This document shows, piece after piece, positions 1 through 8,109 of a stretch of 12,076 nucleotides of DNA (position 1 is the stretch's first letter; the number at the start of each line of letters is the position of its first letter). The DNA comes from ZLKRG08 sp046094385 (GTDB taxonomy: Bacteria; Actinomycetota; Actinomycetes; Nanopelagicales; Nanopelagicaceae): contig JBJTHJ010000028.1 in assembly GCA_046094385.1 (NCBI GenBank), forward strand, positions 1 through 12,076, read 5' to 3'. The translations under genes and the position numbers were made by a program. Under the pieces are notes generated by a model. The model had not been told where the DNA came from. It did no database searches and saw nothing but the letters and a program-made list of their open reading frames with translations.

Positions 1-3000
1 GTGGTGATGCAGGGGATCGAACGTTGAACCGCTGTTGTTCGAATCACCCAACCATCTTGTCTAGTACCTCGACCTACTGGGGTATTGATAACTAAATCAA
101 TCTGACCTGCAATCATTTGCTCAACTATCGTTCGCTCTCCAAAAGGCCCAGTGCCTTCAGAATGTTTTCTGACAATTGTTGTAGGGATTCCATGTTCTGC
201 AAAAGAGGCTGCGGTGCCAGCGGTAGCCACGATTCGAAAGCCAAGATCGACAATTTCGCGAGCAGCAGCTAAGCCCGCCGCTTTATCTTTATCGCTTAAT
301 GAGATGAAGACGGTACCGCTTCTTGGAAGTGGACCGAAAGCTGCAATCTGGCTCTTGGCATAACTCTGACCAAAGGTAGCTGCAATTCCCATAACCTCTC
401 CCGTGGATCTCATCTCGGGACCTAGCGTTGAATCTACGCCACGACCATCAGTTCGACGAAAACGATTCCAGGGAAGTACTACCTCCTTGACTGAGATAGC
501 TTTTGGATTTGGTTTGGCCGTAGGAAGTAGCCCTTCTTCTTGCAACTTTTTTATTGAACTACCGACTGCGATTCGGGCTGCAGCTTTGGCAAGCGCGATT
601 CCGGTTGATTTAGATACAAAAGGAACGGTTCTTGAGGCGCGTGGATTTGCCTCTAAGACAAAGAGCTCGCCATTGGAAATTGCAAATTGGATATTTATCA
701 AACCTCGGACATCCACTCCCCTTGCAATCTTCTCGGTAGCGGTAGCAATCTCTGTTAATTGTCCAGGTGTGATGGTGATAGCCGGTAAGACGCAAGCGCT
801 ATCACCTGAGTGAATACCAGCTTCTTCAATATGCTCCATTACCCCACCTAAAAAGAGTTCACTTCCATCGAAGAGAGCGTCGACATCGATCTCGATGGCA
901 TTATCTAGAAAACGATCCACCAAAACTGGATGACCTGGGGTGATTTCGGTTGCTTTGGAGATAAAGCCTGCCAAAGCACTTTGATCGTAAACAATCTCCA
1001 TGCCACGACCACCCAACACATAAGAGGGGCGAACTAACACCGGGTATCCGATTCGATTTGCAATATCTTCAGCCTCAAGCAAAGAAGAAGCCATTCCATA
1101 TTTTGGCGCTTTCAAATTCTGTGTTTCAAGGATTCGGCCAAAAGCACCACGCTCTTCGGCCAGATTGATTGCCTCTGGAGAGGTTCCGAGAATATTTACA
1201 CCAGCCTCTTTAAGACCTTGAGCCAACCCAAGTGGCGTCTGACCACCAAGTTGAGTGATTACACCTAGAACTGGGCCGGCCAATTCTTCAGCTGCGATAA
1301 CTTCCAATACATCTTCAAGGGTCAAGGGTTCGAAATAGAGTCGATCACTCGTGTCATAGTCTGTGGATACGGTCTCGGGATTGCAGTTAATCATCACAGT
1401 TTCGAAACCAGCTTCTCGTAATGTAAAAGATGCATGGACGCATGAGTAGTCAAATTCAATACCCTGTCCAATTCGGTTTGTGCCAGATCCTAAGATGATA
1501 ACCGCGGGTTTGGTCCTACTCTCTACCTCACTCTCAACTTCGTAAGTTGAGTAATGGTAAGGCGTGAAAGCAGCAAACTCCGCTGCACAAGTATCCACTG
1601 TCTTGTACACCGGTCTTACATTTAAATGATGGCGTAAATTTCGAAGCTCTGATAACTCGGAGCCACGGATAGCCGCAATCTGTTGGTCAGAGAAGCCATG
1701 TTGCTTCGCTCTGAAGAGTAGATCTCTTGATAACTCACCAGGTTGACCAAGTTCCGAAGCAACTTGGTTGATCAATTGAATCTGATGTAAATACCATCTA
1801 TCAATCTTGGTTGCCTCAAATACCGTATCTATATCTGCTCCCGCCCATAGGGCTAGCTGTACCTGCTGCAGTCGATACTCGGTCGGGGTACGCATACTTT
1901 GTAATAGCTGTGAAAGTGTGATTGACGAGGTATCAGCTGGGAAGGCGAAATTCGCCTCTTTTCGCTCCAATGAACGGAGCGCTTTCTGTAGCGCTTCAGG
2001 AAAAGATCTACCTATAGCCATGGCTTCACCAACAGATTTCATAGTGGTGGTCAACCTTGGGTCCGCATCTGCAAATTTCTCAAAGGCAAACCTCGGTGCC
2101 TTAACGACAATGTAATCCAAGGTGGGTTCGAATGAAGCAGGTGTGACTTGAGTTATATCATTTTGAATTTCATCGAGCGTATATCCAATCGCTAATTTTG
2201 TGGCGATCTTGGCAATCGGGAAGCCGGTCGCCTTGGATGCCAAAGCTGAAGATCGTGATACTCGTGGGTTCATCTCGATAACAATGATTCGACCAGTCTC
2301 CGGATTAACGGCAAATTGGATATTGCAGCCTCCGGTATCTACGCCAACTTCGCGAATGATATTTATCGCTAAATTTCGAAGCTTCTGATATTCCACATCT
2401 GTTAGCGTCAGCGCTGGAGCTACTGTTATCGAATCTCCGGTATGTACTCCCATAGGATCTAGATTCTCGATGGAACATACAATCACGACATTGTCTTTGC
2501 GATCTCGCATGACCTCAAGTTCATACTCTTTCCAGCCCAATATGGATTCCTCTAAAAGTACCTCTGAGGTTGGGCTATGGCGAAGACCAGCTCCAGCGAT
2601 CAATTCCAATTCCTCTGCATTGAATGCAACGCCAGACCCAAGTCCACCCATGGTAAACGAAGGACGTACCACTACTGGATACTGCAGAGTTCTAACCGCA
2701 TCAAAGCACTCTTGCATGGTGTGGCAGATGATGGATTTGGCTGATTCTCCGCCGACCTTCTCTACGATGGCTCGGAATAGCTCACGATTCTCACCTCGTT
2801 GTATTGCAGCTACATCTGCACCGATCAACCTGACACCGTGTTTTTGCAGAATACCTTTTTCGTGGAGAGCGATTGCTGCATTCAAAGCAGTTTGACCACC
2901 TAAAGTGGCCAAAACTGCATCCGGTCTCTCTTTGATCAAAATCTGTTCTATCGTTTCAGAGGTAATTGGCTCTATATAAGTAGCGTCGGCAAACTCTGGA

Positions 3001-3170
3001 TCAGTCATGATGGTGGCCGGGTTAGAATTTATCAAAATTACCCTAATGCCTTCAGCTTTTAGAACTCTACAGGCTTGAGTTCCAGAATAATCAAACTCGC
3101 AAGCCTGTCCAATTACGATAGGGCCAGAACCGATAACTAGAACGCTCTTTATGGAATTCTCAATTGCCAT
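1..3170 (-). CDS. carB: Carbamoyl-phosphate synthase large subunit, 3' end cut by window edge
   Basis: Synthetase subunit of carbamoyl-phosphate synthase. It uses ammonia delivered from CarA, bicarbonate and two ATP to make carbamoyl phosphate for pyrimidines and arginine. I translated an uninterrupted frame of 1056 codons from ATG at 3170-3168 to the window edge. The N-terminal synthetase half opens with VIGSGPIVIGQACEFDYSG (about residues 12-30). The second, homologous half opens near residue 553 with ILGSGTNRIGQGIEFDYS. An MGS-like allosteric domain starts near residue 945 and keeps TAGT, a KHSEGTGP stretch and NTPVGRG, positions that bind UMP in characterised enzymes. The visible end, RSIPCIT, is close to the usual C-terminus, so probably only about 20-60 residues are missing. 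The start overlaps the carA stop by 11 nt and has GAAGG upstream as a Shine-Dalgarno. It is the last visible gene of the pyr operon. Identification is secure. Confidence 0.97.
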   Translation of the reverse strand, partial: MAIENSIKSVLVIGSGPIVIGQACEFDYSGTQACRVLKAEGIRVILINSNPATIMTDPEFADATYIEPITSETIEQILIKERPDAVLATLGGQTALNAAIALHEKGILQKHGVRLIGADVAAIQRGENRELFRAIVEKVGGESAKSIICHTMQECFDAVRTLQYPVVVRPSFTMGGLGSGVAFNAEELELIAGAGLRHSPTSEVLLEESILGWKEYELEVMRDRKDNVVIVCSIENLDPMGVHTGDSITVAPALTLTDVEYQKLRNLAINIIREVGVDTGGCNIQFAVNPETGRIIVIEMNPRVSRSSALASKATGFPIAKIATKLAIGYTLDEIQNDITQVTPASFEPTLDYIVVKAPRFAFEKFADADPRLTTTMKSVGEAMAIGRSFPEALQKALRSLERKEANFAFPADTSSITLSQLLQSMRTPTEYRLQQVQLALWAGADIDTVFEATKIDRWYLHQIQLINQVASELGQPGELSRDLLFRAKQHGFSDQQIAAIRGSELSELRNLRHHLNVRPVYKTVDTCAAEFAAFTPYHYSTYEVESEVESRTKPAVIILGSGTNRIGQGIEFDYSCVHASFTLREAGFETVMINCNPETVSTDYDTSDRLYFEPLTLEDVLEVIAAEELAGPVLGVITQLGGQTPLGLAQGLKEAGVNILGTSPEAINLAEERGAFGRILETQNLKAPKYGMASSLLEAEDIANRIGYPVLVRPSYVLGGRGMEIVYDQSALAGFISKATEITPGHPVLVDRFLDNAIEIDVDALFDGSELFLGGVMEHIEEAGIHSGDSACVLPAITITPGQLTEIATATEKIARGVDVRGLINIQFAISNGELFVLEANPRASRTVPFVSKSTGIALAKAAARIAVGSSIKKLQEEGLLPTAKPNPKAISVKEVVLPWNRFRRTDGRGVDSTLGPEMRSTGEVMGIAATFGQSYAKSQIAAFGPLPRSGTVFISLSDKDKAAGLAAAREIVDLGFRIVATAGTAASFAEHGIPTTIVRKHSEGTGPFGERTIVEQMIAGQIDLVINTPVGRGTRQDGWVIRTTAVQRSIPCIT

Positions 3171-4284
3171 GGGATATCGCCTTCGAATTCTGCATCAACG
3201 AAATGAAGCGATCAAATAGGTAGCTAGCATCGTGTGGACCGGCTGCTGCTTCAGGATGATACTGAACGCTAAATGCTGGTCTTTCGATTAATCTTAAACC
3301 CTCAACAACTCCCTCGTTTAAACAAACATGAGTCACTTCACCAGGGCCAAAGACAGTCGTAAAAACTCCCTCTGTTGGCGCTTTCAAGGCAAAACCATGA
3401 TTATGTGCAGTAATCTCAACTTTTCCAGTTAATTTATCCAAGACGGGCTGGTTTATTCCTCTATGGCCAAACTGCAATTTATATGTCTCGAAACCGAGCG
3501 CTCTTCCAAGAATTTGATGTCCAAAACAGATTCCAAAGATCGGAATGTCAAGTAAGAGTAGCTCCCGGACCGTTTCAACCACTTGATCCATAGTAGATGG
3601 ATCGCCTGGGCCATTAGATAGGAAGACACCATCTGGTTTTAACGAGGTGATCTTTTCAACTGTTGAATCAAATGGCACAACAGTAACCTTTACGCCTCTT
3701 TCTGAAAGTGATCTTGGCGTTGCCGACTTGATCCCTAGATCAAAAGCCACCACGTGAAGGTTTGCGTTCGGTGAATCAACCACGTAATCGCGTTTAGTTG
3801 AAACATCAGATACCAGGAAACTTCCCGACATCTGTTCGATCTTCCGTACCTCTATAACCATCTCTTCGTGAGTTAGCTCTTCACCACTGAATATTCCAAC
3901 TCTCATGGCCCCACGATCTCGTAGGTGACGGGTTAAAGCTCGGGTATCTACCCCTTTAATACCGACGATATTCTGCCTTTTTAGCTCCGACTCTAAAGAA
4001 GATTTGGCACGCCAATTGCTGATAATCGGAGAAGGATTTCTAACTACGAAACCTGAAACCCATATCTGACTCGATTCGTTATCCTCTAAGTTCCATCCAG
4101 TGTTACCAACATGCGGTGCGGTCATAATTACGACCTGTTTATGATAGGACGGATCAGTAAGTGTCTCTTGATAGCCAGTCATACCGGTTGCAAAAACTGC
4201 TTCACCAAAGGTGCGACCGATCGCGCCCCAACTCTCCCCTTCGAAGATACGTCCATCATCCAAAACTAGGAAGGCTTTATTCAT
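3160..4284 (-). CDS. carA: Carbamoyl-phosphate synthase small (glutaminase) subunit
   Basis: Glutamine amidotransferase subunit that hydrolyses glutamine and channels ammonia to CarB. The 374-residue length is normal. The N-terminal CarA domain (about 1-170) contains GMTGYQETLTDPSY. The class I amidotransferase domain follows (about 175-365) with the oxyanion region LSNGPGDP (222-229), nucleophile C253 in GICFGHQILG (the family more often has L where F is here), and H343 and E345 in VQYHPEAAAGPHDA completing the triad. FGHRGINQP (272-280) matches the FGHRG motif of the family. ATG at 4284 overlaps the pyrC stop as ATGA, and GGAGAG lies about 11 nt upstream. Its stop overlaps the carB start, as expected for subunits made in equal amounts. 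Confidence 0.97.
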   Translation of the reverse strand: MNKAFLVLDDGRIFEGESWGAIGRTFGEAVFATGMTGYQETLTDPSYHKQVVIMTAPHVGNTGWNLEDNESSQIWVSGFVVRNPSPIISNWRAKSSLESELKRQNIVGIKGVDTRALTRHLRDRGAMRVGIFSGEELTHEEMVIEVRKIEQMSGSFLVSDVSTKRDYVVDSPNANLHVVAFDLGIKSATPRSLSERGVKVTVVPFDSTVEKITSLKPDGVFLSNGPGDPSTMDQVVETVRELLLLDIPIFGICFGHQILGRALGFETYKLQFGHRGINQPVLDKLTGKVEITAHNHGFALKAPTEGVFTTVFGPGEVTHVCLNEGVVEGLRLIERPAFSVQYHPEAAAGPHDASYLFDRFISLMQNSKAISHGN

Positions 4285-5582
4285 AATGAATCAGCTCTCC
4301 AAGTTAACTTGCCATTGTAGAAAGTCGCTTGGACGCTACCTGAGAGCTCCATGCCATGAAAAGGCGTGTTACGGCTCTTAGATGCCACCAAATCACGATC
4401 CACTTTCCAACTTTTGGTCGGGTTAAATAGTGTCAAGTTTGCGTTCTGACCAACTGCAATCGGCTGACCGAGATTGGAATATCGGCCGATTTCTGCTGGT
4501 TTGCTAGACATTCGAGATTGCAATTGATCGATTGACAACAAATTACTTTCAATCATGGTTTGCCACACTATTGAAAGCGCAGTTTCTAATCCGATCATTC
4601 CAAAGGCAGCTTCCTGCCATTCGCACTCTTTGAACTCTGAAGGATGGGGAGCATGATCCGTTGCGACAATATCAATGGTGCCATCGGAGAGCGCTTCGCG
4701 TAGCGCCATTACATCACTCTCAGTTCTAAGCGGTGGATTAACTTTGAAAATCGGGTCGTAACTAGAAGCATATTCATCGGTAAGCAATAAGTGATGCGGC
4801 GTAACTTCCGCAGTTACTTGAATACCTCTTGTCTTTGCCCATCTAATGATCTCGACACCACCTGCAGTGGATACATGACATATGTGAAGCCTGGAATTTA
4901 CATGCTCGGCAAGAAGAACATCTCTGGCAATGATTGCCTCTTCTGCTACTGCGGGCCAGCCTTTTAAGCCTAATTTTGAGGAGATCAAACCTTCATTCAT
5001 CTGAGAGTTTGCGGTCAAAGTTGGTTCTTGAGCATGTTGAGCGATAACCCCATCAAATTTCTTTACATACTCCAAGGCCCTTCGCATTACTAAGGCATCA
5101 CTTACGCAGTTTCCATCATCGCTAAATACTCTTACCTTTGCCAAGGAATCCGCCATTGCACCAAGATCTGCCAATTCGCGACCAGCTAAACCTCTGGTTA
5201 CTGCTCCCACTGGAAATACTGCGACGATATCCGCTGCTTGACCTAATCGGAAAACTTGCTCAACTACACCGGCGCTATCAGCGACAGGAGAGGTATTCGC
5301 CATCGCTGAGACCGCTGTGAAACCACCTTTAGCTGCAGCCTTGGATCCGCTTTCGACAGTTTCGGCATCTTCTTTACCGGGTTCTCTTAAATGAGTATGA
5401 AGATCCACCAATCCTTGAAGTGCAATTGAGCCTACTGCATCTATCACAGTCACATCTGAAGAGTCCGATGAATCACTTGGTTCGGTTTGAAGATTGCTAC
5501 CGATCTCAGAGATTTTCCCATCTTTAATCGCGATGTCGACAACTTGGTCATTTAAGCTGACGCGCTTGATTAAATATCTCAT
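4281..5582 (-). CDS. pyrC: Dihydroorotase, class I
   Basis: Zinc amidohydrolase that cyclises N-carbamoyl-L-aspartate to dihydroorotate, the third step of UMP synthesis. At 433 residues it has the length of the long class I enzymes that partner bacterial PyrB. Metal and catalytic positions are all visible: H62 and H64 in DLHTHLREPG, an aspartate in FSDDGNCV (155 or 156), H183 in IAQHAQEP, H236 in HICHVST, and D309 in VATDHAPHPSEFKE. KGWPA at 207-211 and NPPLR at 282-286 are also family motifs. The ATG overlaps the pyrB stop (ATGA) and AGGTGAG precedes it. One oddity is a short Ser/Asp run, PSDSSDSSD, at residues 35-43 in the N-terminal beta-rich part, probably a surface loop. Confidence 0.96.
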   Translation of the reverse strand: MRYLIKRVSLNDQVVDIAIKDGKISEIGSNLQTEPSDSSDSSDVTVIDAVGSIALQGLVDLHTHLREPGKEDAETVESGSKAAAKGGFTAVSAMANTSPVADSAGVVEQVFRLGQAADIVAVFPVGAVTRGLAGRELADLGAMADSLAKVRVFSDDGNCVSDALVMRRALEYVKKFDGVIAQHAQEPTLTANSQMNEGLISSKLGLKGWPAVAEEAIIARDVLLAEHVNSRLHICHVSTAGGVEIIRWAKTRGIQVTAEVTPHHLLLTDEYASSYDPIFKVNPPLRTESDVMALREALSDGTIDIVATDHAPHPSEFKECEWQEAAFGMIGLETALSIVWQTMIESNLLSIDQLQSRMSSKPAEIGRYSNLGQPIAVGQNANLTLFNPTKSWKVDRDLVASKSRNTPFHGMELSGSVQATFYNGKLTWRADSL

Positions 5583-6511
5583 TTCTCACCTGCCAGCATC
5601 AGATATAAGATCGCCATGCGTACATTTATTCCATTAGTTACCTGTTCAACTATCACGCTACGCCCAGAATCTGCCGCCTCCGCGGTAATCTCCAGACCAC
5701 GATTCATGGGACCTGGATGCATGATGATTGAATCAGGCTTCATCAATGAGACTCTAGTCTTATTCAACCCGAAGTAATGTGAATATTCGCGGGCATTCGG
5801 AAAGAATGAATCCTGCATTCGTTCCATCTGAATTCGAAGCATCATCAGTGCATCAACCTTAGAAAGCACTTCTTCTAGTGAGTAGCTAACTTCAACTGGC
5901 CAATATTCAACACCCACTGGTAGCAGCGTAGGTGGTGCCACTAAATGCACCTTTGCACCGAGCTTATTTAGTAATAACACATTTGATCTTGCGACCCGAG
6001 AATGCAAAATATCTCCAACGATGGCCACACTTAATCCAGAGAGATCTGCACTGGACTTAGCTAGATGTTTCCTGATAGTAAATGCATCCAACAAAGCTTG
6101 GCTCGGATGTTCGTGGGTGCCATCGCCGGCATTTATGACCGACCCTTTGGTCCACTCTGAATCCGCCAATCTCTTAGCAGCCCCAGAGGCGCTATGTCTG
6201 ATGATTACGGCATCTGCACCCATAGCTTGCAATGTTAGAGCGGTATCCTTTAAAGATTCACCTTTAGATACCGAGGAACCTTTAGCGCTAAAGTTGATGA
6301 CATCTGCCGAGAGTCGCTTAGCGGCAGCTTCAAATGAGATTCTGGTTCGGGTTGAATCTTCAAAGAATAGATTTACGATAGTGCGCCCACGAAGGGTAGG
6401 TAATTTTTTCACCGCTCCATCAGATACACGAGCCAGCTCTTGTGCAGTATCCAAAATGGAAATCGCATCTTCTTTAGTTAAATCATCGATCGAAAGGAGA
6501 TGTTTGATCAT
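5579..6511 (-). CDS. pyrB: Aspartate carbamoyltransferase catalytic subunit
   Basis: Transfers the carbamoyl group from carbamoyl phosphate to L-aspartate, the committed step of pyrimidine synthesis. The 310 residues carry the carbamoyl-phosphate motif STRTR (53-57) after FFED, the mobile-loop lysine K83 in VSKGES, HEHPSQALLDAFTI (133-146), R172 in DILHSRVARSN, R226 in MMLRIQ, and HPGPMNRGLEI (265-275). These are the standard active-site contacts. ATG at 6511 overlaps the pyrR stop as ATGA, and GAGGTG lies about 10 nt upstream. No pyrI regulatory subunit is nearby, so feedback probably acts through PyrR and CarB rather than this enzyme; that last point is inference from the visible genes. Confidence 0.97.
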   Translation of the reverse strand: MIKHLLSIDDLTKEDAISILDTAQELARVSDGAVKKLPTLRGRTIVNLFFEDSTRTRISFEAAAKRLSADVINFSAKGSSVSKGESLKDTALTLQAMGADAVIIRHSASGAAKRLADSEWTKGSVINAGDGTHEHPSQALLDAFTIRKHLAKSSADLSGLSVAIVGDILHSRVARSNVLLLNKLGAKVHLVAPPTLLPVGVEYWPVEVSYSLEEVLSKVDALMMLRIQMERMQDSFFPNAREYSHYFGLNKTRVSLMKPDSIIMHPGPMNRGLEITAEAADSGRSVIVEQVTNGINVRMAILYLMLAGEK

Positions 6512-7017
6512 CCGACAATCACCTCATCCCTGCCATCCACTTCAGTTAGAAGTACTTGCACGGATTGACCTTTATTTGTCGGTAAATTCTTTCCGACATA
6601 ATCAGCTTTGATCGGTAACTCTCGGTGGCCTCGATCGATTAAAACTGCTAATTGCACCGTCCTAGGCCGACCTAGCTCGCCTAGCGCATCGAGTGCAGCA
6701 CGAATCGTACGACCAGAGAAGAGAACATCGTCTACTAAAACTACATCGCGTCCCTCAATGCCTGAGGAGGGAGCCACAGTTGGCATCAGCGCTCTAGGTG
6801 CTCGTATGCGTAGGTCATCCCTATGCAAAGTCACATCCAAGGTACCGGAATCGATTTGGCGACCTTCGATTTTAGAGATTATCTCGGCGATTCTCATTGA
6901 GAGATGGGCCCCGCCAGTTGGGATACCCAAAATTGCCAGATTCTCTGAGCCTTGATTACGTTCAAGGATCTCGTGCGCAATTCGCGTTAATGCGCGCGCA
7001 ATATCAACTTCATTCAC
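6508..7017 (-). CDS. pyrR: PyrR, pyrimidine operon RNA-binding regulator / uracil phosphoribosyltransferase
   Basis: Type I phosphoribosyltransferase-fold protein of 169 residues that binds pyr leader RNA when UMP or UTP is high and also has weak uracil phosphoribosyltransferase activity. The PRPP motif DVVLVDDVLFSGRT is at 91-104. The conserved C-terminal run LIDRGHRELPIKADYVGKN covers about 126-144. The basic stretch around HRDDLRIRAPR (65-75) lies where RNA-contacting residues are expected. The start is GTG at 7017-7015; the ATG 4 nt further on is out of frame. A Shine-Dalgarno AAGGTGG (7030-7024) sits 6 nt upstream. It is first in the pyr operon, directly behind a PyrR-type binding loop, so it probably represses itself along with pyrB, pyrC, carA and carB. 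Confidence 0.96.
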   Translation of the reverse strand: MNEVDIARALTRIAHEILERNQGSENLAILGIPTGGAHLSMRIAEIISKIEGRQIDSGTLDVTLHRDDLRIRAPRALMPTVAPSSGIEGRDVVLVDDVLFSGRTIRAALDALGELGRPRTVQLAVLIDRGHRELPIKADYVGKNLPTNKGQSVQVLLTEVDGRDEVIVG

Positions 7018-7031
7018 GATTTACCACCTTC

Positions 7032-7049
7032 CCCACCTCTCTGGATGGG
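7032..7049 (-). promoter_or_regulatory. PyrR RNA-binding stem-loop in the pyrR leader
   Basis: Read on the minus strand, the leader contains CCCATCCAGAGAGGTGGG. CCCA pairs with TGGG, and an inner CC/GG pair closes an AGAGA loop with one unpaired U. This matches the Bacillus PyrR binding-loop consensus ARUCCNGNGAGGYU at 12 of 14 positions. The two differences are the first A and the last U, which are C and G here and would still pair. The loop ends 1 nt before the pyrR Shine-Dalgarno AAGGTGG (7030-7024), and its own 3' arm GGTGGG is Shine-Dalgarno-like. No U tract follows, so translational repression, as known in mycobacteria, fits better than attenuation. The mechanism is inferred; the motif is seen directly. 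Confidence 0.82.
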
Positions 7050-7069
7050 TTGTTAAAGGATCGGGTCAG

Positions 7070-7075
7070 AGTATA
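7070..7075 (-). promoter_or_regulatory. Possible -10 box for the pyr operon
   Basis: TATACT on the minus strand matches the TATAAT consensus at 5 of 6 positions and lies in the nusB-pyrR gap. A transcript starting about 7 nt downstream would have a leader of roughly 45 nt containing the whole PyrR binding loop. No convincing -35 box is seen 16-18 nt upstream (CACGCT at 17 nt), so the call rests on position and the -10 match alone. Read-through from nusB is the alternative. Confidence 0.35.
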
Positions 7076-7088
7076 GCCGTAATTCGGA

Positions 7089-7475
7089 TTAAAGCGTGGC
7101 TTGACCTTTGAAAATTGCAATTTTGCTAAGAACCCCGTGGATAAATCCAGATGAGTTCTCTGTTGAAAGCTCGGAAGCTAACTTTAAGGCCTCATCTATG
7201 GCCACTGCTTCAGGCGTGTCGCTCCATAACAGCTCCCATATCGAAAGACGGAGAATATTTCTATCCACGCTTGGAATTCGATCGAAATCCCAACCCTGGA
7301 TATAGGTTCGAATCAAATCATCAATTCGGGATTGATGAGTGGCTACCCCAACCACAATCTCTTTAGCGTATTCACGTAAAGTTGATGATTGAATATCTGT
7401 AAATGGCTGTCTTCTCAAATCTGATTGGAAGAGCTGATCTAAGGCCTCTTTACGAGCTTTGGATCTAGCAGACAC
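7089..7475 (-). CDS. nusB: Transcription antitermination factor NusB
   Basis: All-helical RNA-binding protein that, with NusE (ribosomal protein S10), binds boxA and supports rRNA antitermination. From GTG at 7475 it has 128 residues starting VSARSKARKEALDQLFQSD, which lines up with the usual NusB N-terminus (SARxKARKxAxxxLF). The C-terminal half has the family signature: IPSVDRNILRLSIWELL, VAIDEALKLASELS and SGFIHGVLSKI. The start lies 1 nt after the efp stop. A longer frame begins at TTG 7514 inside efp with a GAAGG about 8 nt before it and would add 13 residues. I prefer 7475 because of the homology, although it lacks a clear Shine-Dalgarno and probably relies on coupling to efp. Confidence 0.93.
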   Translation of the reverse strand: MSARSKARKEALDQLFQSDLRRQPFTDIQSSTLREYAKEIVVGVATHQSRIDDLIRTYIQGWDFDRIPSVDRNILRLSIWELLWSDTPEAVAIDEALKLASELSTENSSGFIHGVLSKIAIFKGQATL

Positions 7476-7476
7476 T

Positions 7477-8034
7477 TTAAGCGCGACCGAGGTAGGAACC
7501 GTCGCGAGTATCAACTAGTACCTTCTCACCTTGTTTGATGAAAAGCGGTACTTGGATATCGATCCCGGTTTCCACCGTAGCTGGCTTAGTGCCACCTGAA
7601 GAGCGATCACCTTGGATGCCAGGTTCGGTATAGGTTATCTCCAAAGTCACAGATGCCGGTAACTCGACGTATAAAGGATTTCCCTCATGCATTGCGACAA
7701 TAACTTCAGCGTTCTCAAGCATGTAATTGGCAGCATCACCAACTGTCGCTCCTGATATCGTGATTTGATCATAAGAAGAGGTATCCATAAATACGTAATC
7801 GGTTCCATCTTTATAGAGGTATTGCATATCGCGTTTCTCTACGACCGCAACTTCAACTTTCACTCCGGCGTTAAAGGTCTTTTCAACTACTTTGCCGGTT
7901 AAAACCTGCTTCAACTTAGTGCGAACGAAGGCCGGGCCTTTTCCTGGCTTAACATGCTGGAACTCGACAACGGTCCAAAGGGAGCCATCCAAATCCAGGG
8001 TCATCCCATTTTTCAAATCATTTGTTGTTGCCAC
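7477..8034 (-). CDS. efp: Translation elongation factor P
   Basis: Binds the ribosome between the P and E sites and rescues stalling at polyproline stretches. The 185 residues cover the KOW-like N domain (1-65) and two OB domains (about 66-130 and 131-185). The tip loop is PGKGPAF (30-36) with K32 at the tip. This palindromic PGKGP form is known from an actinobacterial subfamily that works without lysine modification; the modification state here is inferred. The C-terminal signature GIDIQVPLFIKQGEKVLVDTRDGSYLGRA is present. The start is GTG at 8034 with GGGAG about 6 nt upstream. The gene is separated from aroQ by 66 nt, the first real gap after aroC, so it may have its own promoter. The stop TAA lies 1 nt before the preferred nusB start. 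Confidence 0.97.
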   Translation of the reverse strand: MATTNDLKNGMTLDLDGSLWTVVEFQHVKPGKGPAFVRTKLKQVLTGKVVEKTFNAGVKVEVAVVEKRDMQYLYKDGTDYVFMDTSSYDQITISGATVGDAANYMLENAEVIVAMHEGNPLYVELPASVTLEITYTEPGIQGDRSSGGTKPATVETGIDIQVPLFIKQGEKVLVDTRDGSYLGRA

Positions 8035-8087
8035 GACGCGCTCCCGAGTTCTGCTTGATTTGTGATGAAAATTAGAGCGCTATTTTA

Positions 8088-8109
8088 TCTAAATATCAGA
8101 TTATTTAGA
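8088..8109 (-). other. AT-rich stem-loop across the aroQ stop, possible efp control region
   Basis: On the minus strand TCTAAATA and TATTTAGA form a perfect 8-bp inverted repeat around the 6-nt loop ATCTGA, and the aroQ stop codon TAA lies at the arm-loop border. Only two pairs are G-C and no U tract follows, so it is a poor classical terminator. Directly downstream, GATAAAATAG contains TAAAAT (5 of 6 to the -10 consensus), about 50 nt before the efp start, but no good -35 box is visible. It may be a DNA operator, an mRNA processing site, or chance in AT-rich sequence. Confidence 0.35.

Noticed and set aside
151..2895. Several plus-strand open frames of 62-141 codons opposite carB
   Set aside because: The minus frame is a complete, conserved carB without interruption; these are shadow frames.
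6021..6611. 196-codon open frame on the plus strand antisense to pyrB and pyrR
   Set aside because: It lies entirely opposite two well-conserved genes, its translation resembles no family I recognise, and it has no neighbours on its strand.
7018..7088. Transcription attenuator (terminator/antiterminator) in the pyrR leader
   Set aside because: No second GC-rich hairpin with a U tract is present in the 71-nt gap, so translational control is the simpler reading.
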